Below are positions 17,364 to 26,089 of a DNA stretch of 64,000 nt, piece by piece. Source of the DNA: Sphingomonas caeni (GTDB taxonomy: Bacteria > Pseudomonadota > Alphaproteobacteria > Sphingomonadales > Sphingomonadaceae); NCBI RefSeq assembly GCF_026013415.1, contig NZ_JAPDOK010000012.1:1-64000 (forward strand), given 5' to 3'. The notes under the pieces were generated by a model that searched no databases, was not told where the DNA came from, and saw only the letters and a program-made list of their open reading frames with translations. Made by a program: the position numbers and the translations under genes. Numbering within the stretch: the first letter of the stretch is position 1; the number at the start of each line of letters is the position of its first letter.

Positions 17364-19598
17364 ATGCGCGACTTCTGGATCAGGTTCGGGCGCAAGTTGG
17401 TGCTCGCGGTGCCGGGGCTGCTCGCGGTCGCGCTTGTGCTGGTGCTCAACCTGACCGGAATCGGCGGGCTCGATCGCGCCGGCATGCTGCTGTTCGACAC
17501 CTACAACCGCATCGCGCCGCGCGAATATAAGGACGCGGGCGTGCGCGTCGTCGATATCGACGAGGAATCGCTCAGGAAGCTCGGGCAATGGCCGTGGCCG
17601 CGCAGCGACATGGCGGCGCTGACGCAGAAGCTGGTCGATGCGGGCGCGGCCGTGGTCGCCTATGACATCGTCTTTGCCGAACCCGACCGGACCTCACCCG
17701 CGCGGCTGGTCGAGCGGGCGAAGCGCGAGAAGGCCGATCCCGCCGCGATCCGCGCGCTCGAAGCGCTGCCCGACAATGACGCGATCTTCGCGGACACGCT
17801 GAGCCGCAATCCGGTGGTGCTGGGCTTTTTCCTGGGCCAGGGACCGAAGAGCGAAACCGTCGAGCCCAAGGTTGGCCCGGCCTGGGGAGGCACCGAGCCC
17901 AAGAGTCTGATGCTCAACTTCACCAGCGCGACCCAGCCGATCAAGCCCCTGCGCGACGCCGCGCCGGGACTGGGCGCGGTGAGCCGGATCGGCGACGATG
18001 ACGGCATCGTCCGCCAGGCGCCGATGGTCATGATGCAGAACGGGACCTTCCTCTTCTCGCTGGTGATCGAATCGTTGCGCGTCGGGCAGCACCAGCAATC
18101 GACCATGATCAAGACCGACAATGCCAGCGGCGAGTTCGGCGAGGGCAACTCGATCGCCTCGCTCAAGACCGGTGACGTGGTGGTGCCGACCGATGCCGAC
18201 GGGCAAGTCTATGTCTATTACACGCGCGACGAGCCGAGCCGCGTCGTGCCCGCGTGGAAGATCCTGACCGGCGCGATCCCGCCCGAGAAGCTGGCTGAGA
18301 TGTTCGACCAGACGATCGTCTATGTCGGCACCGGCGCGCCGGGACTGCAGGACCTTGTCTCGACTCCGCTCAAGAAGCGCGAGCCCGGGGTGATGGTCCA
18401 TGCGCAGGCCACCGAGCAGGTGCTGCTCGGCCAGTTTCTCCAGCGGCCCTATTGGGCGAACACCATCGAGCGCGGCAGCCTGATGGTGCTGGGCGTGCTG
18501 ATGGCGCTGCTGCTGCCATGGATGGGGGCGACGCGCGGTGCGGTGCTGGGCGTGCTGATGGTGGGCGGGATGGCGCTGGGGAGCTGGATGGCCTTCCGCC
18601 AGCAGATGCTGCTGCTCGACCCGACCTATCCGATCCTCGGGCTGATCCTCGCCTGGGTCTCGGTGACGGTGTTCACCTACTATCGAGAGGAGCGGCAGCG
18701 AGCCTATATCCACCAGGCGTTCGACCGCTATCTCTCGCCCGATCTGGTCAAGCGCATCGTCGATGATCCGAGCCGGCTCCAGCTGGGTGGCGAGGAGCGC
18801 GAGATGACCGTGCTGTTCTGCGATATCCGCGGCTTTTCGCGGATTTCGGAGAAGCTCGATCCGCAGGAGATCATCCGCTTCCTGATCGCGTTCCTGACCC
18901 CGATGTGCGACATTTTGCTCGCGCGGAAAGCGACGATCGACAAGTTCATCGGCGACGCGATCCTCGCCTTCTGGAACGCGCCGCTCGACGATCCGGACCA
19001 GTATGGCAACGCCGCGCGCGGGGCGCTGGCGATGGTCGAGCGGTTGAAGCAGCTCAACAAGGAGATGCCGGGCGGGGCCGAGCCATGGCCCGGCGATGTC
19101 GGCATCGGGATCGGTCTCAATTCGGGGCCGTGCTGCGTCGGCAATATGGGGTCGGCGCAGCGGCTCAGCTATTCGCTGATCGGCGACACGGTGAACCTCG
19201 CCTCGCGGATCGAGGGGCTGACCAAATATTATGGCGTGACGATCGCGATGGGCGAGGATCTGCAGGCGCGGCTGCGCGAATTCGCGACGATCGAGCTCGA
19301 CCGGGTGCGCGTGGTGGGGCGCGACGCGCCCGAGACGGTGCATGCGCTGGTGGGCGACGAGGCGCTTGCCGGGAGCGAGGCGTTCCGGGCGTTTGCGGCG
19401 GAGCATGATGCGGTGCTGCTGGCCTACCGCGCGCAGGCCTGGGACGAGGCGGCGGCGCTGCTCGCCAAGGGCGAGGCGGCGGCGAAAGGCTATGGGCTCG
19501 GCAAGCTCTATGCGCTGATGGGCGAGCGGGTGGCGCGGTATCGCGATAACCCGCCGGGGGCGGATTGGGACGGGGTCTACGGGGCGACGGAGAAATAG
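17364..19598 (+). CDS. CHASE2-domain adenylate cyclase (class III)
   Basis: The protein is 744 aa. After a first membrane segment (LAVPGLLAVALVLVLNL) an extracytoplasmic CHASE2 sensor spans about 40-360. Three further membrane helices follow around 370-445. The cytoplasmic cyclase domain (about 475-680) has metal-binding Asp in FCDIRGFS and FIGDAILAF, a Lys in TIDKFIGD typical of ATP selection, and transition-state residues in DTVNLASRIEG. It should make cAMP in response to a periplasmic signal. A cyclic-nucleotide-binding oxidoreductase and a CpdA-like phosphodiesterase are encoded 3.6 and 6.5 kb downstream on the same strand, suggesting a local cAMP circuit. Confidence 0.9.
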   Translation: MRDFWIRFGRKLVLAVPGLLAVALVLVLNLTGIGGLDRAGMLLFDTYNRIAPREYKDAGVRVVDIDEESLRKLGQWPWPRSDMAALTQKLVDAGAAVVAYDIVFAEPDRTSPARLVERAKREKADPAAIRALEALPDNDAIFADTLSRNPVVLGFFLGQGPKSETVEPKVGPAWGGTEPKSLMLNFTSATQPIKPLRDAAPGLGAVSRIGDDDGIVRQAPMVMMQNGTFLFSLVIESLRVGQHQQSTMIKTDNASGEFGEGNSIASLKTGDVVVPTDADGQVYVYYTRDEPSRVVPAWKILTGAIPPEKLAEMFDQTIVYVGTGAPGLQDLVSTPLKKREPGVMVHAQATEQVLLGQFLQRPYWANTIERGSLMVLGVLMALLLPWMGATRGAVLGVLMVGGMALGSWMAFRQQMLLLDPTYPILGLILAWVSVTVFTYYREERQRAYIHQAFDRYLSPDLVKRIVDDPSRLQLGGEEREMTVLFCDIRGFSRISEKLDPQEIIRFLIAFLTPMCDILLARKATIDKFIGDAILAFWNAPLDDPDQYGNAARGALAMVERLKQLNKEMPGGAEPWPGDVGIGIGLNSGPCCVGNMGSAQRLSYSLIGDTVNLASRIEGLTKYYGVTIAMGEDLQARLREFATIELDRVRVVGRDAPETVHALVGDEALAGSEAFRAFAAEHDAVLLAYRAQAWDEAAALLAKGEAAAKGYGLGKLYALMGERVARYRDNPPGADWDGVYGATEK

Positions 19599-19609
19599 GT
19601 CAAACCTAT

Positions 19610-20005
19610 CGTCACCCCCGCGAAAGCGGGGGCCCATCTCCTGCGCGACGACCGGAACGGGGCGGCTGAATGGGTGGCTACGTTTACATCATCACAAATC
19701 GCAAGAACGGTGCGCTGTACACCGGCGTGACCGCCGAAATCACGCAACGCATCGTCCAGCACCGCGAACGCACTGGAAGCCGCTTCGCGAGCAAGCATGA
19801 GATCTACCGCCTCGTCTATATCGAGCCGCATGACGAAATTGAGGCTGCGATCGTCCGGGAGAAACAGATCAAGAAGTGGAATAGGGCGTGGAAGATCGCG
19901 TTGATCGAGCGGGACAATCCTGATTGGCGGGATTTGTGGTTCGATCTCAACCGTTGAGTTGCGGGTGAGGGCAGGAGATGGGTCCCCGCTTTCGCGGGGA
20001 TGACG
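19610..20005. mobile_element. Candidate mobile cassette: GIY-YIG gene between 34-bp inverted repeats
   Basis: The left arm 19610-19643 (CGTCACCCCCGCGAAAGCGG...) and right arm 19972-20005 (...CCGCTTTCGCGGGGATGACG) are inverted copies with two mismatches in 34. Each arm contains a GCGAAAGC hairpin. A single palindrome of similar style (CGTCATCCCGGC...) stands at 37061-37090 with no gene attached. The interior is a complete GIY-YIG gene. Compare the DUF559 cassette at 15336-15788. Mobility is inference. Confidence 0.55.
19670..19957 (+). CDS. GIY-YIG family endonuclease
   Basis: The protein is 95 aa, the normal length for stand-alone members. The two strands of the name motif read GYVYIITN and LYTGVT. 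Catalytic Arg is in QHRERTG, metal-binding Glu in IVREKQIKKW, and the tail KIALIERDNPDW is typical. The gene lies wholly within inverted repeats 59 and 14 bp from its ends. Members are single-domain nucleases, often tied to mobile DNA; the target here is unknown. Confidence 0.9.
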   Translation: MGGYVYIITNRKNGALYTGVTAEITQRIVQHRERTGSRFASKHEIYRLVYIEPHDEIEAAIVREKQIKKWNRAWKIALIERDNPDWRDLWFDLNR

Positions 20006-20008
20006 TTG

Positions 20009-20920
20009 TTATTTTGGAACCCCCAGCGCCGCCGCCTCGGATTCGAGCTGGGCCTTCGCGCCCGGATTGGCGGCGATCGCGTCGCGCAAGGCCGCCTTCG
20101 CCCGATCCGGTTCGTTCAGCTGCATCCGGCTGCGCATCAGCATGATCCAGCCGGCGAGGTTCGAGGGATCGGCCTCGAGCTTGGCCTCGAGCCGCTCGAC
20201 CATTCCGCGGCCCATTTCCATCTGCTGGCTGGGCGAGAGGCGGGCGCCGTCCTGGACCTGTTCGGCGGTGGGACCGGGGAGGTTCGCGACGGCCGTCGGC
20301 GGCGCCCCCGCGCCCGGAGGCGTGGGCTGCTTGACTGCGGCGAGGCGCGAGGCGGTCTCGATATGGTGGATCTTGCCGACCTGCTCGATCGTCTGGCGCA
20401 GGCCCGCTTCATAGACCGAGCCCGGCGGCGTATCGGCGAGGAGCGCGAGCCAATCGGTGATCGCGCCCTCATGATCGCCGTCCAGTTCCCTGGCGACCGC
20501 GAGATAGTAGCGCGCGGACGGGTTGCCGGGATCGATCGCCAGCGCCTTGCGCAACGCCACCCGCGCCTCGGGCGACATCGAACTTTCGCCCGTCGCCTTG
20601 AACATCGCCTCGCCCAGCAGCGCCCAGAGATCGGCCTTGCCCGGCAGAAGCGCGGCCGCGCGCTGGAGGGCGGGGACGGCGAGGGCGAACTCCTCGCGGT
20701 CGAACCGCGCCATGCCGAGGCGCGACCAGGCGGCGCCGTCATCGGGGTGAACATTGGCGGCGTCTTCGAGCGCGTCGATTGTCAGTTCGCCGGCCATTTC
20801 GTTGGCCGGTGCGGGCGCGGCGCCGCGCAGCGACGACCAGAGGATTGTCCCGCCAAGGATCAGCAGCGCGGCGATGAGCGCCACAAGCGCCCATTTCCGC
20901 GCCTTTGCGTCCGCGTCCAT
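20009..20920 (-). CDS. Cytochrome c biogenesis TPR protein, CcmI/CycH-like C-terminal type
   Basis: The protein is 303 aa. A signal anchor lies near residues 9-28 (WALVALIAALLILGGTIL). At least four TPR units follow (for example WSRLGMARFDREEFALAVP, WALLGEAMFKA and GWIMLMRSRMQL). In the Ccm system, CcmI/CycH TPR domains hold apocytochrome c for heme attachment in the periplasm. The gene is divergent from a cluster that encodes more than twenty c-type heme sites, which supports a role in maturing them. The N-terminal CcmI membrane half is absent. It could instead be a generic TPR protein. Confidence 0.75.
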   Translation of the reverse strand: MDADAKARKWALVALIAALLILGGTILWSSLRGAAPAPANEMAGELTIDALEDAANVHPDDGAAWSRLGMARFDREEFALAVPALQRAAALLPGKADLWALLGEAMFKATGESSMSPEARVALRKALAIDPGNPSARYYLAVARELDGDHEGAITDWLALLADTPPGSVYEAGLRQTIEQVGKIHHIETASRLAAVKQPTPPGAGAPPTAVANLPGPTAEQVQDGARLSPSQQMEMGRGMVERLEAKLEADPSNLAGWIMLMRSRMQLNEPDRAKAALRDAIAANPGAKAQLESEAAALGVPK

Positions 20921-21009
20921 TGCCCCGTCGTACCTCCGTAATGGGTGGCGCGTACCGCCTCGCGTGATAGTGTGCGCGGGCGTGCAGCTAACGCAAGGGG
21001 GCGTGAGGG

Positions 21010-23457
21010 GTGGATCGCGTACGCATAGCGATCGTCGGTTCTGGGCCCGCCGGGCTCAGCGCCGCCGCGCGCGCGGCGCAGCTGGGGCTCAGCCACGTCC
21101 TGCTCGAAAAGACCGATCACCTCAGCGATACGATCTACAAATACCAGAAGGGCAAGCATGTGATGGCGACGCCGTCCGCGCTGGTCCTGCGCTCCGACCT
21201 CGATTTCGATGCGGGCAAGCGCGAGCTGGTGCTGGGGACCTGGGATAGCCAGACCGCGAAGCACAAGGTCAATGTCCGCTACCGGAGCGAGATCAAGGCG
21301 ATCGAGGGCGAGGCTGGGGCATTCCGGCTGGCGCTGACCGACGGCGCGGTGATCGAGGCCGAGACGGTGGTGCTGGCGATCGGGACGCAGGGGAACCCCA
21401 ATCTTGTGCGCTGCCCGGGCGCGAATTTGCCGCACGTCCAGTATCAGCTCGACGATCCCGGCGAATATGTCGACGAGCATATCACCGTGATCGGCTCGGG
21501 CGACGCGGGGATCGAGAATGCGCTCGGACTCGCGGCCGATGCGGCGCAGGGCAATACCGTGACCATCCTCAACCGTTCGGGCGATTTCGCGCGCGCCAAG
21601 GGGGCGAACGTCAAATTGCTCAACGAGGCGGCGGAGCGCGGGCGGATCACGATCCGGCTGGAGACGACGCCGGCCGAGATAAGACCCGGCGAAATGGTGC
21701 TCGAGACGCGTGACGGGCAGGAGACGATCCGGTGCGACCGGGTGATCGCGCGGATGGGCTCGGCGGCGCCGCGTGCGTTTGTCGAAGCGTGCGGGATCGA
21801 ATTTTCGAGCGCCGACCGCGAGGCTTTTCCCAAGCTGTCGCCGACCTTCGAGAGCACCAAGCCCGGCATCTTCGTGATCGGCGCGCTCGCGGGCTATCCG
21901 CTGATCAAGCATTGCATGAACCAGGGCTATGACGTCATCGAGTTCATCAACGGCAACAAGGGGCTGAAGCCCGCCGACGAGCCGCTGCTCGAGGCCAAGT
22001 TCGCCAAGTTCAAGGCGCGGCGCAGCGTCGACGAGTGGCTCGAACTGCTGCGGACCAATGTCGCGATCCTGCACGAGCTGTCGCCGCTGCAGATGCGCGA
22101 GTTCATGCTCGACAGCGAGGTGCGCGCCTACAAGCCGGGCGAGATGATCTTCGAGCGCAACGATCCGGGATCGTCGCTGTTCGCGATCGCGCAGGGGAGC
22201 GTGCTGGTCGAGGTCGACAAGGACAATCCAAGGATCACCGTGCCGATCGAGCAGGGTTCGGTGTTCGGCGAGGTCGGGCTGATCTCGGGCCGGCGGCGCG
22301 GGGCGACGATCCGTGCGGGCGAGAATGCGGTAATCGTCGAGGTCTCGCGCACGGCGGCACTGAAACTCATGGCATCCGTGCCCGCCGCCAAGCGCGCGCT
22401 GACGCGCATCTCGGTCGAGCGGCAATTGCTGCAGATGTTCGGATCGGGGCTGACCGCGGCGGATCTGGCGGAGGTGATCGATGCGAGCGAGGTGATCACC
22501 GTCCCCGCGGGCAAGCACATCATCACCGAGGGCGACGAGGGCCAGGACATCTTCGTGATCCGCGTGGGCTCGATGATCATCGAGAAGCAGGTCGGCGGGA
22601 AGCCGGTGTTCCTCAACTATCTGCCCGCGGGCTCCTATGTGGGCGAGATGGCGCTGATCGCGGGGGGCAAGCGCACCGCGACGGTCAAGGCCGCGATCAA
22701 GTCCGAGGTGATCAGGCTGCCCGGCGATGCCTTCCTCAAGCTGGTCAAGGCCAGGCCGCGGCTGCTCGACAAGCTCCGCGCCGACATGGCCGACCGGCAG
22801 AGCATCAACAGCTTCATCGAGAGCCGGAAGGACAGTTTCTCGGGCGTGGTCGACATGTATTCGGCGACCGCGGGCTTCCTGATCGAGAACGGGATCGGCG
22901 AGGCGACCGACGTGCTGCTGATCGACGAGAATCTCTGCGTCGGCTGCGACAATTGCGAGAAGGCGTGCGCGGATTCGCATGACGGGCTCAGCCGGCTCGA
23001 TCGCGAGGCGGGGCGGACCTATGCGCACCTGCACGTGCCGACCTCGTGCCGCCACTGCGAGCATCCGCACTGCATGATCGATTGCCCGCCCAACGCGATC
23101 CATCGCGGGCCGGATGGCGAGGTCTTTATCGACGAGAAATGCATCGGCTGCGGCAATTGCCAGCGCAACTGCCCCTATGGCGTGATCCGCATGGACAGCG
23201 TGCCGCCCAAGAAGCCGCCGCTCTTCGCCTGGCTGTTGCTGGGCCTCGGGCCGGGGCCGGGCGAGCCGGACAAGGCGTGGAAATACAAGGACAAGAAGGA
23301 AGGCGCCGAGAAGCCCAAGAAAGCGATCAAGTGCGACATGTGCGCCGGGATCAAGGGTGGGCCGGCCTGTGTGCGGGCGTGCCCGACCGGGGCGGCGATC
23401 CGCGTCGCGCCCGAGCAGTTCCTCGGCGTGTCGCGGCTCGAGCGCGAGACCGACTAG
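21010..23457 (+). CDS. FAD/NAD oxidoreductase fused to two cNMP-binding domains and four Fe-S clusters
   Basis: The protein is 815 aa from a GTG at 21010 behind a purine-rich ribosome site. Residues 1-330 form a thioredoxin-reductase-like flavin domain (IAIVGSGPAGLSAAARAAQ; second nucleotide site ITVIGSGDAGIENALG). Two cyclic-nucleotide-binding domains follow, about 360-460 with cassette FGEVGLISGRRRGAT and about 480-590 with cassette GEMALIAGGKRTATV; both keep the phosphate-binding Arg. Residues 640-800 carry four cysteine sets (CVGCDNCEKAC, CRHCEHPHCMIDC, CIGCGNCQRNC and CDMC...CVRAC), like DmsB/HybA subunits. No signal peptide is seen, so it is cytoplasmic. It probably moves electrons from NAD(P)H to the membrane protein encoded next, under cyclic-nucleotide control. 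Confidence 0.93.
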   Translation: MDRVRIAIVGSGPAGLSAAARAAQLGLSHVLLEKTDHLSDTIYKYQKGKHVMATPSALVLRSDLDFDAGKRELVLGTWDSQTAKHKVNVRYRSEIKAIEGEAGAFRLALTDGAVIEAETVVLAIGTQGNPNLVRCPGANLPHVQYQLDDPGEYVDEHITVIGSGDAGIENALGLAADAAQGNTVTILNRSGDFARAKGANVKLLNEAAERGRITIRLETTPAEIRPGEMVLETRDGQETIRCDRVIARMGSAAPRAFVEACGIEFSSADREAFPKLSPTFESTKPGIFVIGALAGYPLIKHCMNQGYDVIEFINGNKGLKPADEPLLEAKFAKFKARRSVDEWLELLRTNVAILHELSPLQMREFMLDSEVRAYKPGEMIFERNDPGSSLFAIAQGSVLVEVDKDNPRITVPIEQGSVFGEVGLISGRRRGATIRAGENAVIVEVSRTAALKLMASVPAAKRALTRISVERQLLQMFGSGLTAADLAEVIDASEVITVPAGKHIITEGDEGQDIFVIRVGSMIIEKQVGGKPVFLNYLPAGSYVGEMALIAGGKRTATVKAAIKSEVIRLPGDAFLKLVKARPRLLDKLRADMADRQSINSFIESRKDSFSGVVDMYSATAGFLIENGIGEATDVLLIDENLCVGCDNCEKACADSHDGLSRLDREAGRTYAHLHVPTSCRHCEHPHCMIDCPPNAIHRGPDGEVFIDEKCIGCGNCQRNCPYGVIRMDSVPPKKPPLFAWLLLGLGPGPGEPDKAWKYKDKKEGAEKPKKAIKCDMCAGIKGGPACVRACPTGAAIRVAPEQFLGVSRLERETD

Positions 23458-24320
23458 TGGCGGGGGTCTTCAGAGACCGCGACCTCGATCGCCGCGGGCG
23501 GGTGCGCGAGGTGACGCTCCACGACGGGTTCCTGCGCCACAAGAGCTTTCGCTGGCTCAAGATCTCGGCGGCGCTGAGCCTCGCGGTGACACTGGGCTAT
23601 TTCATGGCCGACGTGACGCCGCGGCCCAATGGCGGGAGCTGGTACGGCTATACGCTCGGCACGATCGCGGTGCTGTTGATCCTGTGGCTGACCCTGCTCG
23701 GGGTGCGCAAGCGCTGGATGACGCGGGGGCGCTGGAGCCTCAAGGCCTGGACGAGCGCACATGTCTATCTGGGGCTGAGCCTGATCGTGATCGGGACGCT
23801 TCACACCGGGTTCCAGCTCGGGTGGAACGTCCACACCCTGGCCTGGGCGCTGATGATGCTGGTGATCGTCTCGGGCATCTGGGGGATCATTGCCTATGCG
23901 GCGTTGCCCAAGGCGCTGAGCAGCAACCGCGAGGAACTGACCCAGACGCAGATGCTCGAAGGGCTGCGCGCGATCGACCGGCAGCTCCACGAGGCCGCGC
24001 AGCCGCTGGCGCCCAGCCAGGCGGCGCTGGTGCAGAAGTCGCTCGACCAGAATGTGTTCGCGGGCGGGCTTTGGCGGCGACTGTCGGGACGGCATCGCGG
24101 CTGCGCGACGGCCAGGGCCTTGCGGGGAATCCGCCGCGGCGACGGACTCGAAAAGGTCCAGTCGCTGCTGGAGCGCAAGAGCGCGATGCTCGCGCGCCTC
24201 CGCCGCCACCTCCAGCTCAAGGCGATGCTCGAGGTGTGGCTCTATGTGCATGTGCCCGCCACCTTCGCGCTGATCGCGGCGCTGACCGCGCACATCACCA
24301 GCGTGTTCTTCTTCTGGTGA
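23457..24320 (+). CDS. Membrane b-type cytochrome-like protein
   Basis: The protein is 287 aa, with a GTG start overlapping the previous stop (TAGTG). Four to five hydrophobic helices are visible, including ISAALSLAVTLGYFM, IAVLLILWLTLLG, VYLGLSLIVIGTLHTGFQL, LAWALMMLVIVSGIWGIIAY, and a last one ending ALIAALTAHITSVFFFW. Histidines in AHVYLG, LHTGF, VHTLAW, YVHVP and TAHIT are suited to bind b hemes. A cytoplasmic coiled segment lies between helices 4 and 5. It probably links the Fe-S protein at 21010-23457 to quinone or to the periplasmic cytochrome. No named family is certain. Confidence 0.75.
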   Translation: MAGVFRDRDLDRRGRVREVTLHDGFLRHKSFRWLKISAALSLAVTLGYFMADVTPRPNGGSWYGYTLGTIAVLLILWLTLLGVRKRWMTRGRWSLKAWTSAHVYLGLSLIVIGTLHTGFQLGWNVHTLAWALMMLVIVSGIWGIIAYAALPKALSSNREELTQTQMLEGLRAIDRQLHEAAQPLAPSQAALVQKSLDQNVFAGGLWRRLSGRHRGCATARALRGIRRGDGLEKVQSLLERKSAMLARLRRHLQLKAMLEVWLYVHVPATFALIAALTAHITSVFFFW

Positions 24321-24330
24321 GGGGGGACGC

Positions 24331-26073
24331 ATGGCCTTCCTGATCCGCAGCGTCACCCAGACCGCCGATCACCGCGAGATCGTCCGCGATACGCGCATCG
24401 ACAAGGAGGTGCTCGGCATCGGCCGCGCGGCCGAGAATGAGGTGTCGCTGCCCGATCTCAGCGTCGATCCCCGCCATGCGCGGATCGAGGCGCGCGATGG
24501 GCGGCGGATCGCGGTGATCGCGAACGGGACGCTCGGCTTCGAGGTCGATGGGCGGAGCACGCGGAGCACGACGATCGACAGCGGGCGCGGGGCCGAGCTG
24601 GCGTTTGGCGGGCACCGCATCACCGTGGGGCATGAGGGCGCGGACGTGGTGCTCACGGTGCGCCGCGTCGATGCCGTCTCGGACGCCGAGGAGGAGCGCG
24701 ACGAGGCCAGGGCCTTTTCGCTCAGGGGCAAGCTGCCCGGGCGGCGGCTGACCGCGTGGCTGCTGGTCGCGGCGGTGCTGCTCGGCTTCCTTGCGGTTCC
24801 GGTCTGGACCTTCATGAAGGGGCCGGAGAAGACGATCTACGAGGCGCAGGCGCAGCATAGTTGGTCGAGCGGGCCGTTGAGCGCGGCGCATCACCAGCTC
24901 GAGGGCAATTGCGAGTCCTGCCATGTCCAGGCCTTCGTCTCGGTGCGCGACAGCGCCTGCGCGTCGTGCCACAAGGACGTCCACGACCATGCCCCGCCCG
25001 AGCGGATCGGGCGCGCGCGCGCGAAACCGACCGCGTGGGGGTCGCTCCTCCAGGCGGTGGCGAAGACCTTCGGCAAGCCCGGGCCCGGCGCGTGCGTCGA
25101 TTGCCATACCGAGCATGAGGGCGCGGGGCGGATGGCGGAGACCAAACAGGCCTTCTGCACCGATTGCCATTCGACGCTCAGTCAAAGGCTGGCGGACACG
25201 AAGCTGCCCAATGCGGGCGATTTCGGGACCGCGCACCCCGAGTTCAGACCGACCTATGGCCAGGGCCGGGTGGCGATCGGCGCCCAGATCGCGAGCGGGC
25301 TGAAGTTCCCGCACGACCTGCACCTCAACACGCGCGGCGGGGTCGCGCGGATGGCGCAGACCTTGCGCGGGCGCTACCCGTTCGGCGACGCGCTCGACTG
25401 CAAGGACTGCCACCGGCCCGATCGCGACGGCGTGCGCTTCCAGCCCGTCGAAATGGAGAGCAGCTGCGGCATGTGCCACAGCCTCGCCTATGACAATGTC
25501 GGCGGCACGGTGCGGACGCTGCGCCACGGCGATGTCGCCCAGGCGATCGCCGACCTGCGCGCCTCGACCAAACACGCGCCGCGCCCGCCCGCGCTCGATG
25601 GCGGGCGGCGGCGGCCGGGCGAGTATCAGCAGGGCCGCGTCTACAGCGCCTATTTCGGGCCCGCGTCGCAGCGCGGTTCGGACTATGCCGTCCGGCTGCT
25701 CTTCTCGCAGAACGGGGCCTGCGCCGAGTGCCATACAATCACGCCCGTCGGGAATAGCTGGACGGTCGCGCCGGTCGTCCAGCCCGGCCGCTATCTGATG
25801 CATGGCTGGTTCGATCACGCCGCGCACGCGACTGAGACCTGCACCAGCTGCCATAAGGCTGGCACTAGCGGCGCTTCGTCCGATCTGCTTCTGCCCGGAA
25901 TCGAGACATGCCGGACATGCCATGGCGGGGAGAACTCGCGGGCCAAGGTTCCATCGAGCTGCGCCATGTGCCACAGCTATCATATCGCCGACGGAGCGCC
26001 CTGGGCGCCGAGCCGGCCAGTGGGTCGTACCACCGAGGACGCCGCGCCCAATCGCGGGCGCGAGCGAAGATAG
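24331..26073 (+). CDS. FHA-domain protein fused to a ten-heme cytochrome c
   Basis: The protein is 580 aa. Residues 20-110 are an FHA domain (VLGIGRAAENEVSLPDLSVD, then PRHARIE). A single transmembrane helix near 141-160 (AWLLVAAVLLGFLAVPVW) puts FHA in the cytoplasm and the rest in the periplasm. Ten CXXCH sites follow: CESCH, CASCH, CVDCH, CTDCH, CKDCH, CGMCH, CAECH, CTSCH, CRTCH, CAMCH. FHA domains bind phosphothreonine peptides, so the cytochrome may be docked or gated by phosphorylation. It starts 10 bp after the b-type protein with ribosome site GAGGGGGGA, in the same operon. Confidence 0.93.
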   Translation: MAFLIRSVTQTADHREIVRDTRIDKEVLGIGRAAENEVSLPDLSVDPRHARIEARDGRRIAVIANGTLGFEVDGRSTRSTTIDSGRGAELAFGGHRITVGHEGADVVLTVRRVDAVSDAEEERDEARAFSLRGKLPGRRLTAWLLVAAVLLGFLAVPVWTFMKGPEKTIYEAQAQHSWSSGPLSAAHHQLEGNCESCHVQAFVSVRDSACASCHKDVHDHAPPERIGRARAKPTAWGSLLQAVAKTFGKPGPGACVDCHTEHEGAGRMAETKQAFCTDCHSTLSQRLADTKLPNAGDFGTAHPEFRPTYGQGRVAIGAQIASGLKFPHDLHLNTRGGVARMAQTLRGRYPFGDALDCKDCHRPDRDGVRFQPVEMESSCGMCHSLAYDNVGGTVRTLRHGDVAQAIADLRASTKHAPRPPALDGGRRRPGEYQQGRVYSAYFGPASQRGSDYAVRLLFSQNGACAECHTITPVGNSWTVAPVVQPGRYLMHGWFDHAAHATETCTSCHKAGTSGASSDLLLPGIETCRTCHGGENSRAKVPSSCAMCHSYHIADGAPWAPSRPVGRTTEDAAPNRGRERR

Positions 26074-26089
26074 GGGGAGGGCAAGCCAT

